From JAFLCM01 sp046154665 (GTDB taxonomy: Bacteria > Planctomycetota > Phycisphaerae > Phycisphaerales > UBA1924), in assembly GCA_046154665.1 (NCBI GenBank), contig JBJXFG010000108.1, positions 62,001 through 126,000 on the forward strand: DNA of 64,000 nucleotides, read 5' to 3'. Below the pieces are notes generated by a model, which was not told the origin of the DNA, searched no databases, and saw only the letters and a program-made list of their open reading frames with translations. Shown piece after piece: positions 24,994 through 35,100 of this stretch. The first letter of the stretch is position 1; each line of letters opens with the position of its first letter. Position numbers and translations under genes: made by a program.

Positions 24994-25096
24994 GTGCCAC
25001 TGACCGGTCTTCCGGTCAGTTCCTCAAGCCAGCGAGTCAAGAAAAGAAGGGATTTCTGGCGCTCTCGGCACTGACCCGAGGGCGGGTCAGTGGCAC
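24994..25096. repeat. GTGCCA-bounded double-hairpin repeat, copy A
   Basis: GTGCCACTGACC at 24994 faces GGTCAGTGGCAC ending at 25096. Each arm forms its own hairpin: ACTGACCGG-TCTT-CCGGTCAGT and CACTGACCC-GAGGGC-GGGTCAGTG. The rest of the 380-base gap (24784-24993) shows no gene or motif that I can support. Confidence 0.8.
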
Positions 25097-25163
25097 TTCG
25101 GACGGCCCTGCGTTTGCCGTGCGTTCGAGCGCGAGCGCCAACCGCCGCGCGTATACTTGCTTT

Positions 25164-25403
25164 ATGCTTGAGTATCAAAGTTACTTTGAACGCCGCCCGG
25201 GTGTTGTCGCGGGCCAGACCGTGATGTCGGGTACGCGCGTGCCGCTGCGCACGGTCCTCGCGAGCCTCGCCGAGGGCGACACCCCCGAGCAGATCCTGGT
25301 GTCGTTTCCGACGCTGACGCCCGGGCATGTGCAGGCGGCGATCGCGTTCGCCGCGGCGTCGTCACTCGAAGACATCCCCGCACCGCAGGCGCCGACGGCA
25401 TGA
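25164..25403 (+). CDS. DUF433-family antitoxin
   Basis: A 79-residue protein with the DUF433 pattern: an N-terminal beta-strand region, then GVVAGQTVMSGTRVPLRTVL (the G-x-P-x-I/V-x-GTR-I/V-P core) and a winged-helix-like stretch with EGDTPEQILVSFPTLTPGHVQAAIAFA. DUF433 proteins pair with DUF5615 toxins and act as the DNA-binding antitoxin. The stop overlaps the start of the next gene (ATGA at 25400), as expected for a toxin-antitoxin operon. TATACT lies seven bases before the ATG, so the transcript may be nearly leaderless. Confidence 0.85.
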   Translation: MLEYQSYFERRPGVVAGQTVMSGTRVPLRTVLASLAEGDTPEQILVSFPTLTPGHVQAAIAFAAASSLEDIPAPQAPTA

Positions 25404-25762
25404 AGATCAAAATCGACGAGAACCTCCCGGGCGAACTCGTCGGCACGCTTCGGGTCCTCGGGCACGACACGCACACCGTGCGCGACGAAGGCCTCGCGGG
25501 GCGCGACGACCGCGACATTATTGAAGCCGCACTGAACGAAGGTCGACTCCTCATCACTCAAGACCTCGACTTCTCCGATCGACGCGTCATCAACCCCCGA
25601 GAGGGCATCGTCATTGTGCGGCTTCTGGGCTGCAGCAGACAGCGGCTTGCAAAGCGCGTCGCCGAGGTCTTTGAGGCCGCCGACCCTGCCGATTGGCGTG
25701 GTTGCCTCGTGATCGTCACCGCGGCCAAGGTGCGGATTCGCAAGCAGCCGCCGATGATCTGA
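25400..25762 (+). CDS. DUF5615 PIN-like toxin
   Basis: A 120-residue protein with the Mut7-C/DUF5615 PIN-like fold: N-terminal KIKIDENLPGELV with its acidic D-E-N, then HTVRDEGLAGRDDRDI and LLITQDLDFSD, which carry the conserved aspartates thought to bind metal in this RNase-like fold. The gene starts within the stop codon of the antitoxin, giving translational coupling. The target RNA is unknown. It ends 50 bases before trpS. Acidic residues look complete, so the toxin is probably active. Confidence 0.85.
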   Translation: MKIKIDENLPGELVGTLRVLGHDTHTVRDEGLAGRDDRDIIEAALNEGRLLITQDLDFSDRRVINPREGIVIVRLLGCSRQRLAKRVAEVFEAADPADWRGCLVIVTAAKVRIRKQPPMI

Positions 25763-25812
25763 TCCTCTGGCTTCGCACCGCCTCGGCTCAAGCTTCGCCT
25801 AACCTCTCTCCC

Positions 25813-26907
25813 ATGTCTCCCACCGCCACAAGCCATACCCCGCCCCCCACCCCCCCCACCCGCGTCCTCACCGGCGACACCCCCACCGGCCGCCTGCACC
25901 TGGGCCACTACGTCGGCAGCATCGAGAACCGCCTGGCGCTCCAGGAGAAGCACGAGTGCTTCTTCCTCATCGCCAACATGCACGCGTTTACCACCCGCGC
26001 TGACAAGCCGCAGGACATCCGCGCCGACACCATCGAGATCGTCAAAGACTGGCTCGCCGCCGGTATCGATCCGCGCCGCTCGGCGATCTTCCTGCAGACC
26101 GAAGTCCCCGCCATCGCCGAACTCACCTGGTTCTTCGCCATGCTCATCCCTTTCAACAAGGTGATGCGCAACCCCACCCTCAAGACCGAGATCGAGACCA
26201 AGGGCCTCGGCGACACCTACCCCTTCGGCTTCCCGATGTACGCCGTGGGACAGTGCGCCGACATCCTCGCGTTCCGACCCGCTTACATCCCCGTCGGCGA
26301 AGACCAGGTCGCCCACATCGAGATGTGCCGCGACGTGGCGCTGAAGTTCAACCAGCTCTACTGCGGCGTGGGCAACCGCGTCGAACCCAAGGACCACCCC
26401 GCCGCCGGGGGCGTGTTCCCCATCCCGGAGGCGAAAGTCGGTCGCGTCGGTCGCCTTCCCGGCATCGACGGCAAAAACAAGATGTCCAAGAGCCTCGGCA
26501 ACGCCGTCTTCCTCAGCGACCCCGCCAAAGAAGTCGAAAAGAAGATCGGCAAGATCACCACGGGCAGGCAGGGCCTCACCGACAAGGGCGACACCACCAA
26601 CTCACTCTTTGATTTCGTGCGCGCGTTCATCAAAGACCCGCAGCGCGTGGCCGAACTCGAACGCCGCTACAGCGAAGGCGACAACATCGGCGACGGGCAC
26701 GTGAAAAAGGAACTTGCGGAGAACATCAACGCGCTGCTGGAGCCGATGCGGGCCCGCCGCGCGGAGTATGAAAAGCCCGGCGGCGACGACGTGGTGATCG
26801 ACATCATCAAAGCGGGTACGGCACGAGCGAACGCCGTGGCGGAGGAGACGCTGATGATGGCCAAGCGTGCGATGGGGTTGGGGTTTTGGGAGCGGGGGCT
26901 TCGGTAA
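25813..26907 (+). CDS. trpS: Tryptophanyl-tRNA synthetase
   Basis: A class I aminoacyl-tRNA synthetase of 364 residues that charges tRNA-Trp. Signatures are the HIGH-equivalent GRLHLGHYVGS, the tryptophan pocket region around GFPMYAVGQCADIL and YIPVGEDQVAHIEMCRD, and the KMSKS loop NKMSKSLGNAV. It is slightly longer than most bacterial TrpS because of a short Pro/Thr-rich N-terminus and a small insertion after the GEDQ motif. ATG 25813 is used because the earlier part of the frame overlaps the toxin gene. The leader is pyrimidine-rich (CTAACCTCTCTCCC) with no clear ribosome site. Confidence 0.95.
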   Translation: MSPTATSHTPPPTPPTRVLTGDTPTGRLHLGHYVGSIENRLALQEKHECFFLIANMHAFTTRADKPQDIRADTIEIVKDWLAAGIDPRRSAIFLQTEVPAIAELTWFFAMLIPFNKVMRNPTLKTEIETKGLGDTYPFGFPMYAVGQCADILAFRPAYIPVGEDQVAHIEMCRDVALKFNQLYCGVGNRVEPKDHPAAGGVFPIPEAKVGRVGRLPGIDGKNKMSKSLGNAVFLSDPAKEVEKKIGKITTGRQGLTDKGDTTNSLFDFVRAFIKDPQRVAELERRYSEGDNIGDGHVKKELAENINALLEPMRARRAEYEKPGGDDVVIDIIKAGTARANAVAEETLMMAKRAMGLGFWERGLR

Positions 26908-26928
26908 AGTTACGCCAAGTGGAGCACC

Positions 26929-28107
26929 ATGTCACGAAAGCGGAGATTCGGGGAGTGGCTCCGTCGATGGGAGCGCCGCTGCAAGCGGATCTGTCTTGGT
27001 CTGGCGGTGGCATGCGCGGTGGGGTTCCTGATCGCTGCGGTATCCCCGGGCGGGATGAACGGCACAATCGGTCCGATCGCCGCCACGTTGGCGTTTCTCA
27101 GCATTGTGCTGGCGGTGCTGGTGCTCGTTTTCTGGGTGATCGCGGGCATCTCCGCCAATGTGCTCGCGCCGATCAACACACGCGATGAAGGCCTTCGGGC
27201 CATCACGGCGAACTGCGTCCACACCGAGAGCTCCAACCCGCGCCAGCTGCGGGAACTTCTCCGCGCGGTGCTCGCGTCCCGCGGCGTGGACTTGCCCGAA
27301 GAACGCGACCCCAGGGCGTTTCTCGGGCTGATCGCCCGCGCCGACGAGATCGAGCCCTTCACGTTGACAGAGGCCGCAATCCTGCACGAGCTCGTCGCCA
27401 GCGCCGCCGCGATCGTGAGCCAGCAAGACCTCTCGTGGTCGTACTACGAGCGAGCGGAGGAATTCCTCGGAACCCGTCTGCCGCGCGTGCGCGTGACACC
27501 CGGGATCGAGGTTGCCCTCAAGTCCGCGCCGCCCAGTGCGAGAAGGAACTCCAAGGGGTGGCGCGCGCATGTCACGGGCGCGGAACAGCCCGCCAATGCG
27601 ATTGAGCTCTGGATCGCCCGTTTGGCGTGGGGGTCCGTCTTGCTGATCCCCATCATCAAGGGTGTCATGGTCTTTACGCGCCCCGTGGGTGCGAGGCAGC
27701 CGCCTCCGGGATGGGCGATCTCGCTCGGGTTCGTCTGCGTCATCTTCCTCGCGATCAACTGGTTTCTCCGCTGGCACCGCAAGCGCGGGTCGGAGTGGGT
27801 CATCCGCCCGACACCCGAGGGCTTCCGGGCCGAACCGCGCCGATTTGCCGAGCGCGGCATCGAAGTCCGGGCCGATGAATGCTGGACCTTCGTCGGGCCG
27901 GTAGGCCCCCGCGGGAGGTTCACGAGTCCGACGCTCGTGTGGACATTCGTTGTCCGTGATCAACCCGGTTCTCTCTCGTGTCAGAACTTCAGCGCCGTCG
28001 GCACCCCGTGGCAATCCTGGATCGAGGAGTTCCTCGGAGCATTCGATCGAGCTCGGGAGCGAAGTGACGCGAATGGTTCAGAGCATGAAGATCCTCAACC
28101 AACTTGA
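26929..28107 (+). CDS. Hypothetical membrane protein with four predicted spans
   Basis: A 392-residue protein, 22 bases after trpS, with GGAG seven bases before the ATG. A very basic N-terminus (SRKRRFGEWLRRWERRCKR) precedes two membrane spans (about 21-43 and 45-72). A soluble region of about 150 residues follows, then two more spans near residues 225-240 and 262-282. The C-terminal 110 residues look like a small beta-rich cytoplasmic domain. No family is recognised. The close spacing suggests transcription with trpS but does not say what it does. A GTGCCA-type palindrome follows 12 bases after the stop. Confidence 0.7.
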   Translation: MSRKRRFGEWLRRWERRCKRICLGLAVACAVGFLIAAVSPGGMNGTIGPIAATLAFLSIVLAVLVLVFWVIAGISANVLAPINTRDEGLRAITANCVHTESSNPRQLRELLRAVLASRGVDLPEERDPRAFLGLIARADEIEPFTLTEAAILHELVASAAAIVSQQDLSWSYYERAEEFLGTRLPRVRVTPGIEVALKSAPPSARRNSKGWRAHVTGAEQPANAIELWIARLAWGSVLLIPIIKGVMVFTRPVGARQPPPGWAISLGFVCVIFLAINWFLRWHRKRGSEWVIRPTPEGFRAEPRRFAERGIEVRADECWTFVGPVGPRGRFTSPTLVWTFVVRDQPGSLSCQNFSAVGTPWQSWIEEFLGAFDRARERSDANGSEHEDPQPT

Positions 28108-28118
28108 GGAATCTCGCC

Positions 28119-28205
28119 GTGCCATCGAAGTCGGTTCCGACGGACTTCAGTGCCGACGGTCCATGAAAGCACCGAAGTCGGTGCGGGCACCGACTTCGGT
28201 GGCAC
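28119..28205. repeat. GTGCCA-bounded double-hairpin repeat, copy B
   Basis: GTGCCATCGAAGTCGG at 28119 faces CCGACTTCGGTGGCAC ending at 28205. The right hairpin is a near-perfect palindrome (CCGAAGTCGGTGC-G-GCACCGACTTCGG) and the left one pairs GAAGTC with GGACTTC. The arrangement is that of copies A, C, D and E, while the inner sequence is different. It lies between convergent genes. Confidence 0.8.
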
Positions 28206-28244
28206 GTCATTGACCTTTCCTGACTGCCGCGCGGCCGCGCCGCC

Positions 28245-29183
28245 TCACCTCCGACGCCTGAGCACCGCCGCCGCGCCGAGCATCATCAAGCCCATCGCCC
28301 CCGGCGTCGGCACCGGGTTGATGTACTGCGCATCCACACCCGCCACGATCTGGCTGAAGGTCCAGCTCGAGCCCGATCCCACGGCTTTGAACACGCCTTT
28401 GTCGGTTGCGATCATGTATCCGCCGTCGCCCAGCGGCCAGGCGGCGCGGGGGACGGTTTCGCCGAAGGCGTTTTTGATGCCCTGCGTGTCGATGTAGGTG
28501 TGCAGCGAGCCGTTGGGGTTGAAGCGGTAGACGCCCTCGACACCCTGAGGCGCGATCGTTGAGACGGCGATCACCGTGCCGTCGGACAGCACGTCGCACT
28601 GCTGCGGGAACGTCACGCCCGTCGCGAAGCTGCCCTGGAACACCCCGGCGGTGCTCCAACGCTCGATGTTGTTGCTCGTGCTGCTGCTGATCAGCAGGTC
28701 GCCCTGGAACACCGCGGCGTCGAACAGCGACGCGGTCGTAGTCTGCCCGGGGAAGAAGCCGGTCGGGTTCCCGTTGAGGTCATAGATCGCCACGCCCCGC
28801 CGGGCTGTGGTGGCGTGGAACAAGGTGAGAAACACGCGGTTGCCGTCGGACCCGAACCCGCGCAGGTTGTCGATCACCCCGCCCGAAGGATGAGCGGTGA
28901 TGCTGCCGAGGAAGTTTCGGCTCAGATCAAACCGGTGTACCGCGTCGGCGACCTGATCGGAAACCCAGATCTGGTTTCCGATCACCCGCGCCTCCTTGGG
29001 CGTCGTGAAAGCGAACGGCGCGCCCACATCGGTGATCCAGTTCAGATCGATCACCGATCCGTCAAAGTCGCTGAACAGCATGACCCGGTCGCCCGCCCCG
29101 CTGTCGGGCACCATCAACTGAGCGTGAGAGATCGGAGCGATGGCGGCAACGGCCGCAACGCCGAGAAGCATCTTCGAACGCAT
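28245..29183 (-). CDS. Secreted beta-propeller-like protein with PEP-CTERM-type tail
   Basis: A 312-residue exported protein. ATG 29183 follows a perfect AGGAGGA ribosome site and opens a signal peptide MRSKMLLGVAAVAAIA ending near ISHA. The body has repeating beta strands with W/F-D-L patterns (VHRFDLSRNFLGSI, IYDLNGNPTGFFPGQ, VYRFNPNGSLHTYI), which suggests an NHL- or SMP-30-like propeller. The C-terminus VPTPGAMGLMMLGAAAVLRR RR is a PEP-CTERM variant: a VPTP motif, a hydrophobic span and an arginine cluster, normally a sorting signal processed by an exosortase. The partner exosortase is not in the window. Function is unknown. Confidence 0.8.
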   Translation of the reverse strand: MRSKMLLGVAAVAAIAPISHAQLMVPDSGAGDRVMLFSDFDGSVIDLNWITDVGAPFAFTTPKEARVIGNQIWVSDQVADAVHRFDLSRNFLGSITAHPSGGVIDNLRGFGSDGNRVFLTLFHATTARRGVAIYDLNGNPTGFFPGQTTTASLFDAAVFQGDLLISSSTSNNIERWSTAGVFQGSFATGVTFPQQCDVLSDGTVIAVSTIAPQGVEGVYRFNPNGSLHTYIDTQGIKNAFGETVPRAAWPLGDGGYMIATDKGVFKAVGSGSSWTFSQIVAGVDAQYINPVPTPGAMGLMMLGAAAVLRRRR

Positions 29184-29557
29184 GGTTGATCCTCCTGCGG
29201 CCCTCGCTCGCCCGACATCGAGCAGCGCGACGACCAGCCGTGGGCGTGCCCGAGACGGAGTCCCAACTCCGCGCGAGCGCGAACGTGTTCCTGACTTCAA
29301 GCTATCAACTGGCCCGCGTGAATCAAGAGTTTGGGCCCAGAATCCCCACCCAACTTGTTCGCAGAATGGAAGGGTGCGCGTGTGTTCGGGTGGTGCGGGA
29401 GAGCGGGGGGCGCAGCCGCTCGGATGCCGTACACTCGGCGCTCTCCGAAGGGGGAAGGGCCGGACGCCGCGAGGCGGGTGGGGCCCGAGAGTTTGGTTCT
29501 TGCTGTGCTCGCGCGTTCCACCTGAATCCGCGCGCGGGTGAACGGAGCAGTGGTCGT

Positions 29558-29578
29558 CCCAGGCTCAGGGAGCCTGGG
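29558..29578. repeat. Perfect hairpin CCCAGGCT/AGCCTGGG
   Basis: CCCAGGCT-CAGGG-AGCCTGGG forms an 8-bp perfect stem with a 5-base loop. It lies in the leader region of the EF-G2 gene and could be a repeat element or a regulatory hairpin. Confidence 0.65.
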
Positions 29579-29639
29579 CTTTCGATGGGAAGAACGACCG
29601 CATTTTCGCAACAACGACCGCCCAAGCCCGCTGCCCGTC

Positions 29640-29727
29640 CTGCCCCCCAAGCCTCAAGACCCAAGCCTCAAGCCTCAAGCCCCAAGCCCCCCCAAGCTCT
29701 AAATCTCAAGCCCAAGCCCCCCGCCCG
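29640..29727 (+). repeat. C-rich CAAGCCT tandem tract before the EF-G2 start
   Basis: About ten imperfect copies of CAAGCCT/CAAGCCC run to within about 16 bases of the ATG at 29743. A GGAG follows nearer the start codon (CAGGAGCCCCAT). Similar tracts stand before several other genes in the window. Confidence 0.7.
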
Positions 29728-29742
29728 CCCCAGGAGCCCCAT

Positions 29743-31824
29743 ATGCCCGCCTACACCACCGCTGACATCAGGAACATCGCCCTCGCGGGCCACGCCGCCG
29801 CGGGCAAGACGACCCTCGTCGAGGCCATCTTGCACCGCCTCAAGCTCATCGGGCGCATGGGCACGGTCGAAGACGGCCAGACCGTCTGCGATTACGAGCC
29901 CGAAGAGAAGCACCACAAGCACTCGCTCAGCGGCGCCGTGGTGAACTTCGACCACGAGGGCAAGCACGTCAACCTGATTGATACCCCCGGCTACCCGGAC
30001 TTCGTCGGCCAGTTCCTGACCGTCATCCCCGCCGTCGAGACTGTCGCCGTGGTCATCGGGGCCGACCGCGGCGTGCAGACCAACACGCGCCGCGTCTTCA
30101 AGGCCGCCGAAGAACGCCGCATCCCCCGCTTCATCATCGTCAACAAGATCGACGAGCACGTCGACGCCCTGCCCGCCCTGCTCAAGAGCATCCAGGAGAC
30201 CTTCGGCGCCGAGTGCCTGCCCGTCAATCTCCCCACCCCCGGCGGCAAAGACGTCATCGACATCTGGGAGCAGAAGTCCGGCACCGTCGCTTTCGGCTCC
30301 GTCGCCGAGGCTCACCAGAAGATCGTCGAGCAGGTCGTCGAGATGGACGACCTGCTGATGAACACCTACCTGGAGCAGGGCGAGAACCTCGAGCCCAAAC
30401 AGCTCCACGACGCCTTCGAGAAAGCCCTCCGCGAGGGCCACCTCGTGCCCGTCATGTTTTGCTCGGCGAAGTCCGGCGCGGGACTTGACGACCTGCTCCA
30501 CATCATGGCCAACCTGTGCCCCAGCCCCTTCGAGGGAACACCCGCGCCGTTCCTGGTCGGGCAGGGCGACAACGAGGCCGAGTGGCACCCGGCCCTATAC
30601 CCCAAGGCCGACCCTGTCGCCCACGTCTTCAAGGTCACCACCGACCAGTTCGTCGGCAAACTCGCCCTCGTCCGAGTCCACCAGGGCACCCTCACGCCCG
30701 GCCAGTCGCTTTTCATCGGCGATAACAAGAAACCCGTCCGTATCGCCCACATCCACAAGGTCTTCGGCAAAGACCACAAGGAGATCGATTCCGCCATCCC
30801 GGGCGACATCATCGCCATCGCCAAGATCGACGAGCTTCATTTCGGCGGCGTGCTCCACGGCTCGCACGACCTCGACACCCTCCACTTCCTCGACGTCCCC
30901 ATGCCCAAGCCCATGTACGGGCTCGCCGTCGGTGCCAAGAGCCGCAACGACGAAGGCAAGATCGGCGAGGCCCTCAAGAAGGTCGCCGACGAGGACCCGA
31001 CGTTCAAGATCGAGCGCAACCAGGCCACGCACGAAACGGTCTGCCGCGCCATGGGCGAGCTGCACATGCGCATGGTGCTCGAGAAACTCCACAACCGATT
31101 CAAGCTCGACCTCGAGACCAAGCCGCCGAAGATCCCCTACAAGGAAACCATCACCTCGAAGGCCGAGGGGCACCACCGTCACAAGAAGCAGACGGGCGGC
31201 GCGGGGCAGTTCGGCGAGGTCTTCCTCCGGGTCGAGCCCATCGCCGGCTTCACCGCCGCCGGCGCCAGCGTCACCGACCACCGCGAAGATTTCGAGTTCG
31301 TCGACGACACCGTCGGCGGCAGCATCCCGCGGCAGTTCATGCCCGCCGTCGAGAAGGGCATCCGCATGGTCCTCGAGACCGGCGCGGTGGCGGGGTACCC
31401 GATCACCGGGGTTCGCGTGATGGTCTACGACGGGAAGCACCACCCCGTGGACTCGAAGGAAATCGCGTTCGTCAACGCCGGCAAGCGCGCCTTCATCGAC
31501 GCGATGAGCAAGGCCCGCCCCGCGCTGCTCGAGCCCTACGTCGACGTCGAGGTGAGCTGCCCCTCGCGCAACATCGGCGATATCGCCGCCGACTTCTCAT
31601 CCAAGCGCGGCCAGGTGTTGAGCACCGACATGATCCCCGGCGACTTCGCGCTGATCCACGCCAAGGTGCCCCTTTCCGAGATGGGCAGCTACTCCGGCCA
31701 GCTCAAGAGCATCACCGCCGGCCAGGGCAGCTTTGTGATGAACTACAGCCACGACGAGCGCACCCCCCCGGCGGTCCAGGCCGAGATCGTCGCGGAGTTC
31801 AAGCCGAAGCATGAAGAGGATTGA
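29743..31824 (+). CDS. Elongation factor G-like protein, EF-G2 type
   Basis: A 693-residue translational GTPase with all five EF-G domains. The G1 box is GHAAAGKTTL rather than the canonical GHIDAGKTT, and the switch I region reads DGQTVCDYEPEEKHHKHSL instead of the usual ERGITI; both are typical of the second EF-G group (EF-G2, often labelled fusA2). G3 is DTPGYPDF and G4 NKID. Domains III-V are complete, with GELHM and the C-terminal YSGQLKSITAGQGSF. EF-G2 proteins vary: some support translocation, others have weak or ribosome-linked GTPase roles. No ribosomal protein or EF-Tu gene is nearby, which also argues against this being the main fusA. GGAG lies seven bases before the ATG. Confidence 0.9.
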   Translation: MPAYTTADIRNIALAGHAAAGKTTLVEAILHRLKLIGRMGTVEDGQTVCDYEPEEKHHKHSLSGAVVNFDHEGKHVNLIDTPGYPDFVGQFLTVIPAVETVAVVIGADRGVQTNTRRVFKAAEERRIPRFIIVNKIDEHVDALPALLKSIQETFGAECLPVNLPTPGGKDVIDIWEQKSGTVAFGSVAEAHQKIVEQVVEMDDLLMNTYLEQGENLEPKQLHDAFEKALREGHLVPVMFCSAKSGAGLDDLLHIMANLCPSPFEGTPAPFLVGQGDNEAEWHPALYPKADPVAHVFKVTTDQFVGKLALVRVHQGTLTPGQSLFIGDNKKPVRIAHIHKVFGKDHKEIDSAIPGDIIAIAKIDELHFGGVLHGSHDLDTLHFLDVPMPKPMYGLAVGAKSRNDEGKIGEALKKVADEDPTFKIERNQATHETVCRAMGELHMRMVLEKLHNRFKLDLETKPPKIPYKETITSKAEGHHRHKKQTGGAGQFGEVFLRVEPIAGFTAAGASVTDHREDFEFVDDTVGGSIPRQFMPAVEKGIRMVLETGAVAGYPITGVRVMVYDGKHHPVDSKEIAFVNAGKRAFIDAMSKARPALLEPYVDVEVSCPSRNIGDIAADFSSKRGQVLSTDMIPGDFALIHAKVPLSEMGSYSGQLKSITAGQGSFVMNYSHDERTPPAVQAEIVAEFKPKHEED

Positions 31825-31833
31825 GGGACGGCC

Positions 31834-31940
31834 GTGCCACTGATGGCGGCCCGCTCGGGGGCCGACATCAGTGCCGGACCTCTTGAGAGTCATCGCTGCT
31901 TGGGCACTGCTGTCTCCGAGGACGGAGCCAGCAGTGGCAC
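31834..31940. repeat. GTGCCA-bounded double-hairpin repeat, copy C
   Basis: GTGCCACTGATG at 31834 faces CCAGCAGTGGCAC ending at 31940. The left hairpin is CACTGATG...CATCAGTG; the right is GGGCACTGCTG...CCAGCAGTGGCAC. Architecture matches copies A and B. It starts ten bases after the EF-G2 stop codon. Confidence 0.8.
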
Positions 31941-31992
31941 GCCGCCGAGCTTGCGTCCGCCCCGCAGCCAAACGGTGTAGGCGATAGGGTGT

Positions 31993-32051
31993 CGGGTGTG
32001 TTGATGCGGATCGGTGTCTTATCGCGCGTTCCAGCGCGGCGCGACACACCC
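31993..32051. repeat. Inverted repeat upstream of the seven-PAS kinase
   Basis: GGGTGTGTTG (from 31993) can pair with CGACACACCC (to 32051), with a nested CGCG-rich loop. CTATCCT and CTATACCC follow at 32056-32071 and could serve as -10-like sequences, but spacing gives no clear -35. The rest of the gap up to 32162 is C-rich. Confidence 0.4.
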
Positions 32052-32162
32052 TAAACGCTATCCTCTATACCCTTCCCGATCCCCTCTACCCTTCGCGTCA
32101 CCCCCCTCGGCCCTGTGTCCACGTCCGACGCGGCGCCGAGGGTTCCCGTTGAGGAGGCCGCG

Positions 32163-35100
32163 ATGGGCCCAGGCATTCGGTGCGGTCGCTTGACGCTCCT
32201 CGCGGCGGCGTGGTCTGTCCTCCTCGTGGCCGACCGGGCACCCGCCCAACCCACCATGCCCACCGGCGACCCCGCCGAGGCCTGGCGCACCGACTTTGCG
32301 CCCCACGACCCCCGCGCCACCGACACCAAGCCGCCCATTGGCGGCGGCGACGACCCCGAAGACGCCGACATCTTAAAACCGATCGTCCCCAACGAGACCC
32401 GCGTGCTGTTCCTGCACAGCCACGGGCCCGACGACGGCTACACCCTTATCCAGAGCCAGGGCTTCTTTGACGCCCTGAAGAAACGCGCCCCCGGACCGAT
32501 CACCTCGTTCCGCGAGTACCTCTTCATGGCCCTCCGCAGCGAGGACGAGGAGTACCACGACGCGCTCGCCAAACTGCTCGCGCTCCGTTATCGCGGCTTG
32601 CGCTTCAGCGTCGTGATGATCACCGACACCCGCGCCCTGCACTTCTGGTTCGACCACATGCAGGGAGTGCTCCCCGATGTGCCCGCCGTCTTCTCCGGCA
32701 GCTACGAGTGGTACCCGCAGTTCGATGCTCCCAACCGGCGCATCACCGGCGCCATGGAGCGGGTTGACCTGCCCAAGACCATCGACCTCATCCGCACACT
32801 CCGTCCCGGCACACGCCACGTCGCGGTCATGAGCATGCCCAGCTTTTTCGGGCGACGCGTGCGCGCGCTGTTCGATCAGCAGCTCGCCGCCCGTCCGGAG
32901 CTGGGCGTCAAAGTCACCATCTATGAGCCCGAGCAGTGGGAGCAGATCCTCGATCCCTTCCGCGCCAACCTCCCCGCCCCGGACCGCGCCGACACCCTCG
33001 TCTATGTCGCCGGGCCGGTGGGCCTCACCCCGGGCAAGCACCTCTACCCGCCGCAGTGGATGCAGTCGCAAGTTCCCGGCGGCGTGCCCGCCTTTGCGCT
33101 CTTCGACGCCGCCCTCGGGCCCGAGGTCATCGGCGGCATCGTCTCCAGCGGCCGGCGCATGGGCGAGATCGCCGGCGAGGCCGCCGCCCGCATCCTCTAC
33201 GACGGGGTCAAGCCCGCCGACATCCCCATCGACCGCGGCGACGGCTCGCTCGTCCCTACTTTCCGCTGGGACACCCTGCGCAAGTGGAAGATCGCCGAGT
33301 CAGCGCTGCCCCCCGGCGCGGCGGTCATCGGGCGCCCCGCATCGTGGATGATGCGAAATCAAGGCGTCCTGTTGTGGACCGCCGCCATCGCCGGCCCGGT
33401 CCTGGCGCTCACCATGGGCGCGGTGGCGTGGGGCCTGGTGGCGAGCCGCCGACGGCGCACCCGCGCCGAGACAGCGCTCACCGAGAGCGAGCGCCGCCTC
33501 CGCCACGCCGTCCACGGTGCCGAACTGGGCATCTGGGAGGCCGACCTCGCCACCGGCGTCGTCAGCGGGTCGGACCTCTTCTGCGATCTCTACGGCCTGC
33601 CGCGCGGGTCCTTCCTCCTCAAGACCGACGGCATCGCGCGCCTCCACCCCGACGACCGTGCCGCGGTCGGAAAGAGCTGGGTCGACTGCATCGAGGGCCG
33701 CGCGCCCTACCGCGCGTCGTACCGCTTCCGAAGGCCCGACGGCGTCGAGCGCTGGTTCAAGGTCGACGGCGACGTGGTCCGCGACGGAACGGGTAAGCCC
33801 GTCAAAGTCGTCGGCGTCTCGGCCGACATCACCGACCGCATGGAATCCAGCCACGAGCTCGAGGCCAGCGAGCGGAGGCTCACCGAACTGGTCCGCAACG
33901 CCCCGCTGGGCGTCATCGAATGGGACGACCAGTGGCGCTGCACCCGCTGGGACGGCCGGGCCGAGGCCATCTTCGGATGGAAAGCCGAAGAGGTCCTCGG
34001 CAGGAGCTTCGACCAGTGGCGCTTCGTCCACGAAGACGACGCCGCCGAGATCGAGCGCACCGTCGAGCAGCAGCAGCGCGAACGCCTCACCACCTTCAGC
34101 AGACGCAACCGCAACTACACCCGCTCGGGGGACGTGCGCCACTGCGAGTGGACCAACACCAACATTTACGACGAATCGGGCCGGCGCGTCTCGACCCTTT
34201 CGATGGTCGCCGACGTGACCGAACGCGAACGCGCCGCGGAGCTGCTCCACGACAGCGAGGAGCGTTATCGCCTGGTGGTTCGCGCCGCCACCGACATCAT
34301 CTGGGACTGGGACATCGTCAGCGACCAGGTCCGCTGGAGCGACGCCGCCAAGGGGCTCCCCAAGGGAGCTCACCCGAGCCAGGGCCTGAGCATCGCGGAA
34401 TGGATCGACCACCTCCACCCCGACGACCGGGAACGCATCCGCGCCGGTTTCTTCGGTGCCCTAGACGATACCCAACGCCAGCAGTGGAGCGACGAGTACC
34501 GCATGGCCCGCGACGACGGCTCGTTTGCCGTCTTCGCCGACCACGGCTTCATCGTCCGCGACGACACCGGCAAGGCCGTCCGCATGGTCGGCGCCATGAC
34601 CGACGTCACCCAGGCCCGCGCCATGACCGCCCGCATCCAGGAGAACGAGCAGCGACTCCGACTCGCCCTCGAAGCCTCCGCCATGGGCACCTGGGACGCC
34701 GACCTTGTCAACCGCCGCATCCGTCACTCCGAGCGCTCCGCGCAGATCTGCGGCATCCCGCCCGATCAGCTCGACGCCCCTTGGGACGACCGCATCGCCC
34801 GCATCCACCCCGACGACCGCGCCATGGTGCAGAGCGCCGTCGAAGACGCCGCCCGCACCGGCGGCCGCTACGACGCCACCTATCGCCTGCTCATGCCCGA
34901 CGGGAGCTACCGCTGGATTTCCGCCCAGGCCGTGGTCTTCAAGGGCCCGGACGGTCGCGCCGCGCAGGCCATCGGCGTGCTCGCCGACGTCACCGAAAGG
35001 ACCGAAGCCCAGGAAGCCCTGCGCCGCAGCGAACTCAAGTTCCGAAGGCTCGCCGAGACCATCGACGAGTGTTTCTGGGAGGCCAAGCCCACCAGGCCCG

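Larger units (their letters stand above)
29184..29742. other. 559-base divergent intergenic region
   Basis: It must hold promoters for the gene at 28245-29183 (minus) and the EF-G2 gene (plus), but no convincing -35/-10 pair is visible. It contains a stem-loop at 29558-29578 and a C-rich tandem tract at about 29640-29727 right before the EF-G2 start. No gene is supported. Confidence 0.6.
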
